Source: DATARH01 sp036268425
Lineage (GTDB): Bacteria; Pseudomonadota; Alphaproteobacteria; ATCC43930; CGMCC-115725
Direction of reading: 5' to 3'
Assembly (NCBI GenBank): GCA_036268425.1
Contig: DATAUE010000069.1
Location: 124,001 to 188,000 of the forward strand
DNA length: 64,000 nt
Shown one piece after another: positions 48,683-57,911 of this stretch (the stretch's first letter is position 1; each line of letters opens with the position of its first letter). Made by a program: the position numbers and the translations under genes. Under the pieces are notes generated by a model that did no database searches, was not told the DNA's origin, and saw only the letters and a program-made list of their open reading frames with translations.

Positions 48683-51600
48683 TTAGTTACCGCGTGTCAG
48701 CGACAACAGCGTGGCGTAGACATCAATCGTCACGGTGTAATCGAAAGCACCGAACACGATGTATGACACGGCACTGATGTATGAGGTTCTCGCCTGTGAG
48801 TAGTAGGAGACAAAATTGACTCCGTCAGTGCTCCAAAGGAAGTTGATGTTTGTTCCGTCATCGCGAATGCGCACCCACATTGGCGCGTGCATCGGGAACA
48901 TGAATCCAGTTGGTGACGACGAACCGTAGTTGTTCAGGGCAGAGTACGTGGTGATACTCAATCCCCAACCCGGTGTTGACGACACTGTGGAATAGTTGAA
49001 CTGATGCCCAATCGTCTTGGTGCCATCGGAAAAACCGAATGTCAGACCACCATAGTGACCGCTACCAGTTGGCGGGATGATCGGCGTTGTTGCCGTCACC
49101 AAGGCCGTGTACGAGTACGGCGTTGCCGGCGGCGTCATGCTCACCAACGCAAGATCGGGGTTCGCCTGTGCCGGCTTAAAAACGGTCAAACCGACTGCGT
49201 TGTTCGTGACTGTCGAGCCGGCCGGCTGGTTTAGCCAGGACAGGAGTCCAGTGTTCGCCTGCGTCGGCGTCGTGCTGAGCACTTGGCTGTAAAGGCCGGA
49301 CGGCACATTGAAGGCGCCATATGGCGCGAAGCTGGACGGGATCGCGCCGAGGAAAGCGCCAGTGCCGAAATTGGCCGTGACGTTATCGGCCGAACTGCCT
49401 TGAATAACCGCGTAAGGGTAGAGCGGCACGGATATGCCGGTCAGGGTGAAACCACCCGTACCCGTCGCCGGGTCGGCACCACCTGTGCCATTCCAGTTGC
49501 CGCCATCGGTGATATTCTTGAACCACACCTTGACCGATGCCGGATTTGTCGCGTCAACCGCACAACCGACAACCTTACCGACAACAGCGCCCAACGATAT
49601 GGTGTGTGCGTTGTTGAACCAGATGTTGCCGTTGGTGACCTGCACCGCGACGCAATGCACGGTACCACCACCATCGTTGCGGGCCGCAGATGCGTCCGCT
49701 AAACCGAAGGCCGATGCCGTACCGCCGGCATTCGGGAGCATTTCAAAGTACAGCTTGCCGGTTGTGGCGCTGCGATTACCGCGCACGCCCGATGCGACAG
49801 TCTGGCTTTGACCTGAAACCGTGAGGTAGCCGCTGCTGAGTGCGAGTCCTGTGTCTCTATCGGTGGTGGACCACGTTGTGTAACCGGCCGCGCTGCTGAC
49901 ATTGCTGTTCACCCACGCGGTGCCATTCCAGACCAGCGATTGACCTACGGTTGGGGTTGGTGCGGTGACATCAGTAAGGTTGTCGAGAGTGACCGGAACA
50001 TCTGCGGTTGACGCGACAAGATCGGGAGCCGCCAACATGGTGCCAGTCGCGGCACCACCAATCATGTTGGTGTAGAAGATGATATTCGCGAATGCGGCGC
50101 CGCTGCCGAGGAATGACGCCGAAAACACATTGGTGTCATAAAAGTAGGGGTGTTCGCCGTCATAGCTCAAGCCGATGGAATAGTTCGTTCCGTCATTGAG
50201 CAAGTGCAGCCATGTCGGGTTGTTGATTAGGCCGTCCGTCGTGATCGGGCCACCCGAACTGTTCGGGTTGTTATACCGCATGTAGCGGACACCAATGTTG
50301 CCCACTTCCAAGCCGAGAATCTTGCCGGACACCGGGTCCTGCCAACCAATACCGGCAATGCGGAAATTGGTAAAGAAACCGGACATCGCGATAAGGAAGC
50401 GAAGGTGATACGGTGTTGCCGGTGCAGCACGTAGCAAGCCAATGATGTTGTCACCACCGGCCGAAGGCGAGTTGATCGAAATACCGGCCGGGGTATCAAC
50501 AGCGGTTGCCGTGCCCTGGTTCAACCAACTTGTGAATCCGGTATTGGCTTGAGTTGGGATGACTGCGGTTAGTGAGCCATAGAGGCCACCACGTTGCAGC
50601 ACGACATCGGTATTGCCGGCGCCGCTACCGGAGCCGGGGATGTAGAACATAAAGCCGGCGGTATCGTGCGCCGCGTTCAGCGTGGCAATAACGGTCGCGT
50701 GACCTGTAGCACCGTTGACATGGAAACCCTTGATACGGCGCGGCGTGTTGTTCGGCGTTGTACTTGTGACATTGGCATCGATGCCAGTGGCGCCGGTCAA
50801 CGGATAATCGTAGTTGGACGCCTGAACCGAGAATGCACCAACGATCAACCCCGCTGGCGAGTTGTATGAGTTCAGCGTCGGGGTGACGGAAGCGCTTTCC
50901 TGAAAACTGCCAACGATGGCGATCGGGCCGGCGACTCCGGCAAGCTCCCAAATGAGGGTTGATTGACCGCCGGCCGATGTGCCGAACGGAGTCTGCGTCG
51001 TGCTTTCGCCCGTACCGGCAACCCGGAACGCGGCAAGAATGCCGTCCGTCGCGCTGCCATTCGTAACGATGATGGCGGTCCAGCCGGCAGATACGCCGAC
51101 GCCATTGGACCAGTGCGTGCCGACTGCCAGCAGCACGTTGCCGGCTGCCGGCGTGCCGGACAGCGTGACCGCTGCGGACGTTCCGACAACACCGCCGGCT
51201 TGCACAACCGTGGGGGGTGTTCCACCGCCGCCACCACCGCCGGATACGGCAGTCCATGAGGGATTGGCGCCCGCACCGCCAGTCGTCAGAACGTTGCCGC
51301 TTGTACCGGGAGCTAGGACCGTCCAGCCGGTCGCGCTGCGAAAGGCGATGTTGCCTTGCGTGGCGCCGAGCGCGTTATCGAGGTCGAGCGAATGGGTAAG
51401 GTGGTTGGCGGCTGCCGTGCAAAACACGGTGTGCGTGCCTGCCGACAAGCTGATCTTGCTGCCGCTGTTGGTAGAGGCATAAACCGACGTGCGGCTGAGC
51501 GTGTCAGGCGAGCCGGCGGTTACCGTTCCGGTGCCGACTTCCCAGCCGGTACCGTTGGCGTCGAGTAGGCAATAGTCACACGTGTTCGTGGTACCAATGC

Positions 51601-51706
51601 CGGAGACAAACGACTGATATTGTAAGGTTGGGCCACCAAGAGAAAGGTCACTTGTTCCGGTTGTTGTGGTCGTCTCTTTGACGCGGTCTGCTACTATGAA
51701 TGCCAA
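48683..51706 (-). CDS. Long tail fibre protein with SPRY domain and duplicated module
   Basis: A 1,007-residue fibre. The N-terminus (FIVADRVKETTTTTGTSDLSLGGP) is the virion-attachment domain of many phage fibres. A Gly-rich hinge (SGGGGGGGTPP) follows. A SPRY/concanavalin-like domain lies near residues 600-790 (AGYTTWSTTDRDTG, GKLYFEML, VGCAVDATNPASVKVWFKN). A module opening with a PTQANTG..SWLNQ motif appears twice, near residues 385 and 815, showing an internal duplication. Low charge and high Gly/Thr/Ser are typical. TTG start at 51706 with GAGGCG upstream. It is the likely main receptor-binding protein. Confidence 0.82.
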   Translation of the reverse strand: MAFIVADRVKETTTTTGTSDLSLGGPTLQYQSFVSGIGTTNTCDYCLLDANGTGWEVGTGTVTAGSPDTLSRTSVYASTNSGSKISLSAGTHTVFCTAAANHLTHSLDLDNALGATQGNIAFRSATGWTVLAPGTSGNVLTTGGAGANPSWTAVSGGGGGGGTPPTVVQAGGVVGTSAAVTLSGTPAAGNVLLAVGTHWSNGVGVSAGWTAIIVTNGSATDGILAAFRVAGTGESTTQTPFGTSAGGQSTLIWELAGVAGPIAIVGSFQESASVTPTLNSYNSPAGLIVGAFSVQASNYDYPLTGATGIDANVTSTTPNNTPRRIKGFHVNGATGHATVIATLNAAHDTAGFMFYIPGSGSGAGNTDVVLQRGGLYGSLTAVIPTQANTGFTSWLNQGTATAVDTPAGISINSPSAGGDNIIGLLRAAPATPYHLRFLIAMSGFFTNFRIAGIGWQDPVSGKILGLEVGNIGVRYMRYNNPNSSGGPITTDGLINNPTWLHLLNDGTNYSIGLSYDGEHPYFYDTNVFSASFLGSGAAFANIIFYTNMIGGAATGTMLAAPDLVASTADVPVTLDNLTDVTAPTPTVGQSLVWNGTAWVNSNVSSAAGYTTWSTTDRDTGLALSSGYLTVSGQSQTVASGVRGNRSATTGKLYFEMLPNAGGTASAFGLADASAARNDGGGTVHCVAVQVTNGNIWFNNAHTISLGAVVGKVVGCAVDATNPASVKVWFKNITDGGNWNGTGGADPATGTGGFTLTGISVPLYPYAVIQGSSADNVTANFGTGAFLGAIPSSFAPYGAFNVPSGLYSQVLSTTPTQANTGLLSWLNQPAGSTVTNNAVGLTVFKPAQANPDLALVSMTPPATPYSYTALVTATTPIIPPTGSGHYGGLTFGFSDGTKTIGHQFNYSTVSSTPGWGLSITTYSALNNYGSSSPTGFMFPMHAPMWVRIRDDGTNINFLWSTDGVNFVSYYSQARTSYISAVSYIVFGAFDYTVTIDVYATLLSLTRGN

Positions 51707-51727
51707 TTTACATCAGCGCCTCTTTCG

Positions 51728-53242
51728 TTATGTTGCGACCTTGGGGCCAGCTTGTAGTGCGTTCGCGGCTGCCAAGGTCCAATCCGCACCACCCGGTTGC
51801 ACCGGGAAATACGAGTCTTTCCAACCATAGGCAGTACCAGCGGTCAGACCGGAGTTGGACCCTGCCGAGTCACTGGCACCGGACTTAATGCGTAGGTCTA
51901 CTGTTCGCGGCCCGGTATCAGACCGCTTGAAGTTACCTTTTGCCGCGACCGAATAAATGAATGCTTGCGACGGTGCGAGCGGCGGGAAGTTGTACCAATC
52001 TTGTTGTCCCGGTGTGCTCGACGTGATGACGCTGTAATCACCACCATTCGGGTTAAGGCTCACTGCCTCCCAATTGGTAGGCGCCGAGACGCAGTTACCC
52101 CAAACCATGTAGTTTGGCAGACCGCCTGTCATGGCCGGCGCCGTGCCGGGCAAGCCGGATGCGTAGGTGCGAGCCACAACAAAGCTGAACGCCTGAATAT
52201 CATTCAGGAAGAGGAAAGAGCCGGTATCGGTGAGGAAACCAAGCCAATACGGAGTACCGGCGACAAGGCTTTGCGGCGTAAGGAGATCGCTTGTGACCGT
52301 GACACCGGAGGTCGTGCCTACTTGCTCAACGCCACCTGACATCAGTGTGCCCGGCACACCGGACGCATCGGCATAGATGGCGCCTTTATATTTGGCGGCG
52401 CCATTGGTCTGATTGCTCACAGTGCTAACGGACGTGATGGTCTGATTGACCTTACTGACGAACTTGCGCAGCCATAGCGTTGCGCCGGGGCCGTCTGTCG
52501 AAATGGTGGTCGATGTATTGGTGCCGAGCATCGTCGCGGTCGCGGCCCACTGCGTCTGTGCGTCGGCATTCGGGAACCGCGTCTCGATACGCGGGTTGAC
52601 CAACAACGGTGCGTTGTTGTGGGTGCCGGTCGTATCGAACAAATACAGGTCGTCATAGGCCACAACGTTTAGGCCGGTTCGCCCGGTGTCGTTGCCAAGC
52701 ATGAACACGTTGGCGTAGGAATTCGCGTTGGTGATCGTGCTATGGGTGCCGGTCATGATGGGCAGCCCATCAAGCCAAAACTCGTACGACGCTGACGTGC
52801 CAAAGCCGATTTGAAATTCGAGGTAATGGCTGGTGTTTTGTGAAATTGAGGTCGCGCTTGCTTGGATTTGGGTACCGTTATACCCACCCTGGAAAAAGCC
52901 AATGGTACCGTTTGCCCACAACTGTACTGAGCATTGCGTGGTGGTGATGTCCATGAACTTGAACATCGGGGCATAATCCGCACCGGCTGAGAGCCATGAG
53001 AAACGAAGGCCACCTATCAAAGTTGTGAAATTGCCGGGCAGAGTCTTTGTTACCCAACCCTCGGTACCGCCCTGGTTGTGAATCGCATATCCGGTGCGGG
53101 ATAGGCCGGGAATGACAATCCATGAGTTTTGACCATAGGAGGTCCATTCACCTTGCACCATTAAGGTGGCAAGGTCGGGCCGGCTTTGATTGCTTACCTG
53201 TGGGCCGTACTTGTCGAATCCATCGTAGAAAATTTCTGCCAA
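51728..53242 (-). CDS. Fibre/spike protein with lectin-like (concanavalin A) domain
   Basis: About 504 residues. The first 220 form a ConA-like lectin/glucanase beta-sandwich (EIFYDGFDKYG, FTTLIGGLRFSWLS, HYLEFQIGFGTSASYEFWLDGLP), as in phage carbohydrate-binding fibres. The C-terminal part is beta-rich with SIYSVAAKG-like segments. The start is taken as TTG at 53242, right after the upstream stop with GAGG between; the frame is open 17 codons earlier but would overlap the neighbour. It lies between two other fibre-like genes, so the phage carries a set of receptor-binding pieces. Confidence 0.72.
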   Translation of the reverse strand: MAEIFYDGFDKYGPQVSNQSRPDLATLMVQGEWTSYGQNSWIVIPGLSRTGYAIHNQGGTEGWVTKTLPGNFTTLIGGLRFSWLSAGADYAPMFKFMDITTTQCSVQLWANGTIGFFQGGYNGTQIQASATSISQNTSHYLEFQIGFGTSASYEFWLDGLPIMTGTHSTITNANSYANVFMLGNDTGRTGLNVVAYDDLYLFDTTGTHNNAPLLVNPRIETRFPNADAQTQWAATATMLGTNTSTTISTDGPGATLWLRKFVSKVNQTITSVSTVSNQTNGAAKYKGAIYADASGVPGTLMSGGVEQVGTTSGVTVTSDLLTPQSLVAGTPYWLGFLTDTGSFLFLNDIQAFSFVVARTYASGLPGTAPAMTGGLPNYMVWGNCVSAPTNWEAVSLNPNGGDYSVITSSTPGQQDWYNFPPLAPSQAFIYSVAAKGNFKRSDTGPRTVDLRIKSGASDSAGSNSGLTAGTAYGWKDSYFPVQPGGADWTLAAANALQAGPKVAT

Positions 53243-53255
53243 ACCATTCCGCGCC

Positions 53256-53777
53256 TCACAAGCTCGCCGTGTATGACACCTGAATGGTGTCAAAGATCGC
53301 GACTACTCTATCGCCGGAAGTGAACAATCCCGCCGAGTACAAGAATCCAGTTGTTGCGCCCGGTGTGCTTGTAGACCCTATGGTGATAAAGCCTCCCTTA
53401 ACCGTTCCGGCGCCGGAAAACGAAAACAGCAATCCAATAGTCAATGCTTTGGTGCCTGCGCTGGCAGCGCTCCATGTGCAAATCTTTCTATTGCCGGTAT
53501 AGGTCGGCGTATTGCCGGTTGTGTTGGCTTCTTTCCAGCCGTTGCTACCGTTGATCTGTGCGGCGGTGTCAGTCGCGGCCAATGCGCTAAACGACGTGCT
53601 TGAGATCAAACCCATGTGGGTGACACCACCCGCACCCATCGCGAGGTATGTATCGAGGGCGTAGTTCTTTCCCTGCGTGGTGACGAGATTGTCTATGACA
53701 TCGCGCCATTTCTCTTTACCGTCCGGGCCGTAACAAACAACGTCATACCGCCCGTGCGCTTGCAACAAATCCTGCAC
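53256..53777 (-). CDS. Fibre-like phage protein
   Basis: A 173-residue protein, beta-rich with Gly/Thr/Ala content. The first 50 residues (YDVVCYGPDGKEKWRDVIDNLVTTQGKNYALDTYL) resemble the N-terminal part of a conserved phage structural family in which this stretch leads into a beta-sandwich (MGLISSTSFSALAATDTAAQ). No enzyme motif. GTG start, with an ATG-TAG just ahead of it that codes for nothing. It lies directly after the nozzle gene and before the lectin-like fibre gene. Confidence 0.65.
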   Translation of the reverse strand: MQDLLQAHGRYDVVCYGPDGKEKWRDVIDNLVTTQGKNYALDTYLAMGAGGVTHMGLISSTSFSALAATDTAAQINGSNGWKEANTTGNTPTYTGNRKICTWSAASAGTKALTIGLLFSFSGAGTVKGGFITIGSTSTPGATTGFLYSAGLFTSGDRVVAIFDTIQVSYTASL

Positions 53778-53806
53778 CTACATGCGCGCCTCTTAAACTG
53801 TTGTGG

Positions 53807-53812
53807 TATTTA
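53807..53812 (-). promoter_or_regulatory. TAAATA at the nozzle stop
   Basis: Minus-strand TAAATA containing the nozzle gene stop, but unlike the other copies it is about 30 bases from the next start (GTG at 53777), so a role in starting that gene is doubtful. Confidence 0.3.
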
Positions 53813-55882
53813 GCGGTAGGTCGAGGCGGCAGCTTCTACCTCGACTCCCTGTATGTGCTGCCACACCGCTGCCGCCGGGATCGTGATGCGACCGCGCATG
53901 AACCGCGCGTCTACCCGGATAGGACATCCGCCATAGGCATTCATCGCTACCGGGTCGCTGTAGACCACCGCATCCTCAAGACGGTTGCGGCTGCCGACGC
54001 TCACGGACGGTACGCCACCATCAACGATCGGCCGGGCCAACGTCGCGCGGGATCGCTTGCCCTCGGTAGGCTGGCCTTCCAACGTCTCTATCGTCGCGGC
54101 AAGGTTGGGGCCGGCGAAGGTTGACACCTGCCAGTCGGCATCAAAGGCTAGGAGGTACGGCTTGCCGCCCTGCCAGAACGGGGAGTCGAGTTCCGGGGTT
54201 AAGGTGTCAAGGGTGCCGAACTGGTCTAGCTGGTCCAGGCTGTACCCGGTGCTCAAACCCTGCCCCAGCCATGAAATGTTGATCCGGGCCATAGACCAAC
54301 GGTTAAGCTGCCAATTGTAGACAAGTAGCCGGTTGGGGATGCCGCCCGACTCCGGGCCGCAATATGCCCACATAATGAGCCGGCCGGTCGGATCAGCACT
54401 ACCTTGCGTTAGGTACAGGTAATCAATATCGACTCCATCGTCGGGGTCGCTAAAAAACCATTTCGCGATCTTGTTCGCAGAAATGAAAGATGGTGTATTT
54501 CCGTCGAATGCTACAAATCCTGACGAGCCGCAATAGTAGCAGATTCCATTATTAACAACTACTGAGCGCGGCACCCTACAACCAACCGCACCTTGTGCAA
54601 TCTGAAAGTCAAAGATGGCAGGACTACCGACATAGCGGCCGGTATAAACGCCATCATCTAGCAGGATCACAAGGTCGGCAGCTTGAAGATTTGAAGCGAT
54701 ACCTCGGATATGTCCAAGGTCAGACCGCAAGTCTTGTGCGTCGGATTGTACTTGTGCCGCCTCGGTTGATCCCAGGTCAGGCCAGTACGCGGCGTCACCA
54801 ATGGCAGACCAATGCACCCGCTGCGGATAGTTGATGCCGTCTGATGGTTCGGTGACGTTCGCCAACATGAGGAAGTTGCGAACGGTGCAGACGTACTTGC
54901 CGAATGGCGCCCGGTACCTGTTCAGCGGAGAGAACTGGCGATCCGTGTCAATGTTCATGCATTGCGGAGGATCGTCGCCATTGGTCGCGATGATCGCGTT
55001 GCCGAAGGCCGTCATTGACCACGGATTGTAAGACGTGGCCGTGTAGGAGATCGCCGAGCTTGTCGTTGCCGTGGTGGTCAGATTGAACGTGACGCCATCG
55101 CCAGTGCCGCCCGCGACCGTGACCGGGTTGTTAGGCTGGTCTGTGTAGTCGCCAGGGCGGGAGACGTGCGCTGTCAGCACTTGGCCGGTTGTGGCGTCTG
55201 TCAGCCATGTGAGATTGAACTGAGCGCCTGTGCCGGCGCCTCCGGTCACTGCCGCCGGGTTTGTCGGCTTGACGCTGTAATCGCCCTGCCGCGACAGATG
55301 GCATGTGACGATCGCGCCGCCGCCACCTACCGTATCGACCGTGACCTGTGCGGCCGTCGTGAACGTGCCGCCGACAAGGGTCAGGATGTTGCCCGGTGCG
55401 TACCCGGTGCCATCGGCCGCGAATGCCGCCGTCTCGACGTGGTAGAGGGCCGGGCCTACGCTATCGATCGTGATTTGCGAGGTCGTGAAACTGGTAGGCC
55501 AAACGACGGTCACAATGTCGCCCGGCGCATAGCCGTGGCCGTGATTGACGGTCGCGAGCGCGGTCACGCTGTAATGGGTGTTGACGCCGGAAACGTCTAC
55601 AAAGCCGGAATCACCCGTCTTGAACTGGTACAGCTTTGACTTGGTGCCGGTGATAATGTGCTCATTACCGTTGGCATTAAGGAAGCTGTAGAGGCCGAAC
55701 GGTTCGTCTGGCAGCGCTGGAATAGGGTTGACGCTGCGATTGCCGGTAAAGGCAGTGAGCGACGGCAGCGGACCATAGGATTGCGGTGTGAGCGGCACGA
55801 CATTGCGTGCCACGGTCATGCCGGGGTTGTTGAATGACGGTAAATCGGGAGTCCACTCTCCAAGTGGCAATGTTGCGGGCAT
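53810..55882 (-). CDS. Tail nozzle / tubular protein
   Basis: A 690-residue beta-rich protein. The N-terminus (PLGEWTPDLPSFNNPGMTVARNVVPLTPQSYGPLPSLTAF) is typical of podovirus tail-tube and stabilisation proteins (P22 gp10/SU10 nozzle). Two copies of a short Gly-rich beta unit (YAPGDIVTVV; YAPGNILTLVGG) and several AVTGGAGTGAQFNLTW-type repeats follow, then a beta-propeller-like region (YCGSSGFVAFDGN, LIMWAYCGPESGG). It should form the lower tail channel below the adaptor. The ATG overlaps the adaptor stop (TAATG). Its stop is part of a TAAATA. Confidence 0.8.
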   Translation of the reverse strand: MPATLPLGEWTPDLPSFNNPGMTVARNVVPLTPQSYGPLPSLTAFTGNRSVNPIPALPDEPFGLYSFLNANGNEHIITGTKSKLYQFKTGDSGFVDVSGVNTHYSVTALATVNHGHGYAPGDIVTVVWPTSFTTSQITIDSVGPALYHVETAAFAADGTGYAPGNILTLVGGTFTTAAQVTVDTVGGGGAIVTCHLSRQGDYSVKPTNPAAVTGGAGTGAQFNLTWLTDATTGQVLTAHVSRPGDYTDQPNNPVTVAGGTGDGVTFNLTTTATTSSAISYTATSYNPWSMTAFGNAIIATNGDDPPQCMNIDTDRQFSPLNRYRAPFGKYVCTVRNFLMLANVTEPSDGINYPQRVHWSAIGDAAYWPDLGSTEAAQVQSDAQDLRSDLGHIRGIASNLQAADLVILLDDGVYTGRYVGSPAIFDFQIAQGAVGCRVPRSVVVNNGICYYCGSSGFVAFDGNTPSFISANKIAKWFFSDPDDGVDIDYLYLTQGSADPTGRLIMWAYCGPESGGIPNRLLVYNWQLNRWSMARINISWLGQGLSTGYSLDQLDQFGTLDTLTPELDSPFWQGGKPYLLAFDADWQVSTFAGPNLAATIETLEGQPTEGKRSRATLARPIVDGGVPSVSVGSRNRLEDAVVYSDPVAMNAYGGCPIRVDARFMRGRITIPAAAVWQHIQGVEVEAAASTYR

Positions 55883-56523
55883 TATGGGTTGCCCGTGTCA
55901 GTGCGCATCGTGAGCGCGGCGCCACCAAGACGATAACGCTGATCTTGTATCTTGATTCCGGCATATGCAGCTTCACGACGCTGCACGAACAACTGGAATC
56001 GTTGTACTGAGTTGTCCGCACCAAGGAATAGCTCGGCTTCCGCGAGACTTCCCCACAAGTAGGCGTCTGGAAACTGCGCCAAGAGCCAATTTGAGGCGTT
56101 GTCATCGGATAGAGCGGGGATCGCCTGCCAATACTCGACGCGGATCGTGTAAACACCACCCGGTGTTGGTCCAAACCGAACATTTGACCCTTCAATGGTG
56201 TAGTTGAACGGTTGTGCGGCGTTATTCCATATCCATGTGTCGTCGAGTTGTGTCGGCGGCAGGTAATCGAGCACAACAAGCGGCTTTGCAGTCGCGATTG
56301 ATAGCTCACGCGGCGCCAAAAAGTCGTCTGGCAACGCGTACGTGTCCGTACCGTTAACCGTCGTGATGTTATAGCTGATTTCTTGGTAGTGAGTGCGTAG
56401 CTGACGCGATGCATCCGCCTCGAACAAGGCAATGAGATCGCCTGTCGGGATTAGTGGATCGCCAGGACGGCCGAGCCACGAACAAATCGAGTCTTTGAGG
56501 TCGGAATATGATGATAGGCCCAT
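55882..56523 (-). CDS. Head-tail adaptor protein, SU10-like
   Basis: A 213-residue protein that matches the SU10 adaptor family: GLSSYSDLKDSICSWLGRPGDPLIP with the first helix pair, IALFEADASRQLRTHYQEI, YALPDDFLAPREL, FGPTPGGVYTIRVEYWQAIPALSDDNASNWLL and WGSLAEAELFLG. Adaptors of this type form the ring between portal and nozzle. Start ATG is six bases downstream of a TAAATA, with no clear Shine-Dalgarno. The nozzle gene overlaps its stop. Confidence 0.87.
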   Translation of the reverse strand: MGLSSYSDLKDSICSWLGRPGDPLIPTGDLIALFEADASRQLRTHYQEISYNITTVNGTDTYALPDDFLAPRELSIATAKPLVVLDYLPPTQLDDTWIWNNAAQPFNYTIEGSNVRFGPTPGGVYTIRVEYWQAIPALSDDNASNWLLAQFPDAYLWGSLAEAELFLGADNSVQRFQLFVQRREAAYAGIKIQDQRYRLGGAALTMRTDTGNP

Positions 56524-56529
56524 ACACGA

Positions 56530-56535
56530 TATTTA
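56530..56535 (-). promoter_or_regulatory. TAAATA element, six bases before the adaptor gene
   Basis: TAAATA followed by TCGTGT and ATG on the minus strand. No good Shine-Dalgarno is present in the same stretch. Part of the repeated set in this prophage. Confidence 0.5.
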
Positions 56536-56551
56536 CTCGCGGGGCCTACCT

Positions 56552-56881
56552 TCACATTATCATGTGGTTGACGCGCAAATAGCGCCACTCATTCGAGTTG
56601 AGCAACCGCTTGACGGCCGGCATGTGGTTTTTGTTGTAGATGTCCACGCCGTACTTGGTCAGCCACAAATAAATGATGTCAATCGGGATATGGGCCATAT
56701 GCACCATGTCACGATCTTTGTCCGTGTAGCCATTGGTGCCGTCATTCTGCCGTTTCTTGTTCGACTCGATGATAGACGACACGTCCGCAGTGCGGTGTAT
56801 GTATGCCTTATCTTCGGTTTCGTCGTACTCAAAGGTCTCGACGGCGCCCGTTTCCGGGTCGGTAAGGAAATGCCTTTTCAT
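56552..56881 (-). CDS. Small phage protein between capsid and adaptor
   Basis: A 109-residue protein: MKRHFLTDPETGAVETFEYD, then a DIIYLWLTKYGVDIYN region and an RLLNSNEWRYLRVN C-terminal helix. The fold is not recognised and no function is assigned. The ATG at 56881 is preferred, because reading back to 56917 would cross the terminator hairpin. It lies immediately after that terminator. Confidence 0.6.
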   Translation of the reverse strand: MKRHFLTDPETGAVETFEYDETEDKAYIHRTADVSSIIESNKKRQNDGTNGYTDKDRDMVHMAHIPIDIIYLWLTKYGVDIYNKNHMPAVKRLLNSNEWRYLRVNHMIM

Positions 56882-56896
56882 GGTTGTGTGAAAGCG

Positions 56897-56926
56897 AAAA
56901 CCCCCGGCTTTTAACACCGGGGGTTT
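56897..56926 (-). terminator. Intrinsic terminator after the major capsid gene
   Basis: A ten-base stem (AAACCCCCGG against CCGGGGGTTT) with a nine-base AT-rich loop, ending on the minus strand in TTTT. It lies just after the capsid stop at 56934 and before the next gene, so it probably lets the capsid message reach a higher level than the downstream tail genes. The stem is symmetric enough to work in both directions. Confidence 0.8.
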
Positions 56927-56933
56927 AAGTCGC

Positions 56934-57884
56934 TTAGGTCAGGTCAGCGATGACACCCGAAGATGCCTCGTTGCGTGCCTCAAGCGTGTACTCGGCGATC
57001 AGCATCTTTTTCTCGGCGTCGCCAGTCTTGGCAAGGTCTGCCATCTGAATCGGCCGGTACCAAGCCAGCGCCCAATAGTCGCTGTTCAGTACGAAGATTT
57101 CACGCGCCCGCATGAAGCGGTCGGGTACAATCTTCACTTCACCAAAGTCGCCGGAATACAGGTTCACACCCGCAACGATCTTTTCAGCCGTCGCTTCCAT
57201 GAACCGGGTCGCGTTACCCGTGAACGCCGAGACAGTGCCCTTCTGACCGGGAGGGGTCAGCATGATGTCCGGCTGTTCGCCCGATGCCGTGAAAATGCCC
57301 GCGAGGACAGTCTTCAGCATGGCCTCGGTAACCGCCCGCTGCGTGCCATCAGTCGGCAAATCCGTACCGTCGCCGGTTGGGTTTGTGCCGGACGTGCCGC
57401 GCGACGAACTGGTTTTGATCCACGCGGACACACCCGCGAGAGTCGGCGCCGTGCCGGACGCTGCCGCTACAGCCGCTTGGCGATTCAGGCAGATGCCCTC
57501 AATGTCGCGGCGAAGCTCGCGGCCACGCTTTGCCACCTGATAGGCCATTTCCGACTTGCGGCCGGCCTTTAGGGCGACTTCCTCAGTACCCGAGATAATC
57601 AGCGTCTTACGGCTGATCTGTGTCCGGTTACCCAGGCGTGCGGTTGGCGTGGTCTGCTGGTACGAAGTGATGTCATCACCCTGTACCTGTGCATTGGTGA
57701 CATCGAATGCGGCGAGCGCATCGGTCTGCCATTCGTGCAGAGTGTTTGTTGCCTTCGCCTTCGCGATCGACGTGACAAACGGGGTTTCTGTTGGCGAGAC
57801 GTTCCAAATTACGTCTGTAAGGTCTTCACGCAGACCCTTTGCGTCATAGCTCATGAAAGTGTTAGTGATTGCGTTACCGGCCAT
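56934..57884 (-). CDS. Major capsid protein, SU10-type (DUF5309)
   Basis: A 316-residue HK97-fold capsid protein of the DUF5309/SU10_MCP family. N-terminal arm (NTFMSYDAKGLREDLTDVIW), then SPTETPFVTSIAKAKATNTLHEWQTDAL, an extended-loop region (AFDVTNAQVQGDDITSYQQTTPTAR), the long spine helix segment GNRTQISRKTLIISGTEEVALKAG and RELRRDIEGICLN, and the C-terminal P/A domain end with IFVLNSDYWALAWYRPIQ and MLIAEYTLEARNEASSG. It follows the scaffold gene and precedes a strong terminator, as expected for a highly made coat protein. Start ATG 57884 has AGAGG upstream. Confidence 0.92.
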   Translation of the reverse strand: MAGNAITNTFMSYDAKGLREDLTDVIWNVSPTETPFVTSIAKAKATNTLHEWQTDALAAFDVTNAQVQGDDITSYQQTTPTARLGNRTQISRKTLIISGTEEVALKAGRKSEMAYQVAKRGRELRRDIEGICLNRQAAVAAASGTAPTLAGVSAWIKTSSSRGTSGTNPTGDGTDLPTDGTQRAVTEAMLKTVLAGIFTASGEQPDIMLTPPGQKGTVSAFTGNATRFMEATAEKIVAGVNLYSGDFGEVKIVPDRFMRAREIFVLNSDYWALAWYRPIQMADLAKTGDAEKKMLIAEYTLEARNEASSGVIADLT

Positions 57885-57911
57885 CTATGGCATCTGTACC
57901 TCTTGTCAAAA

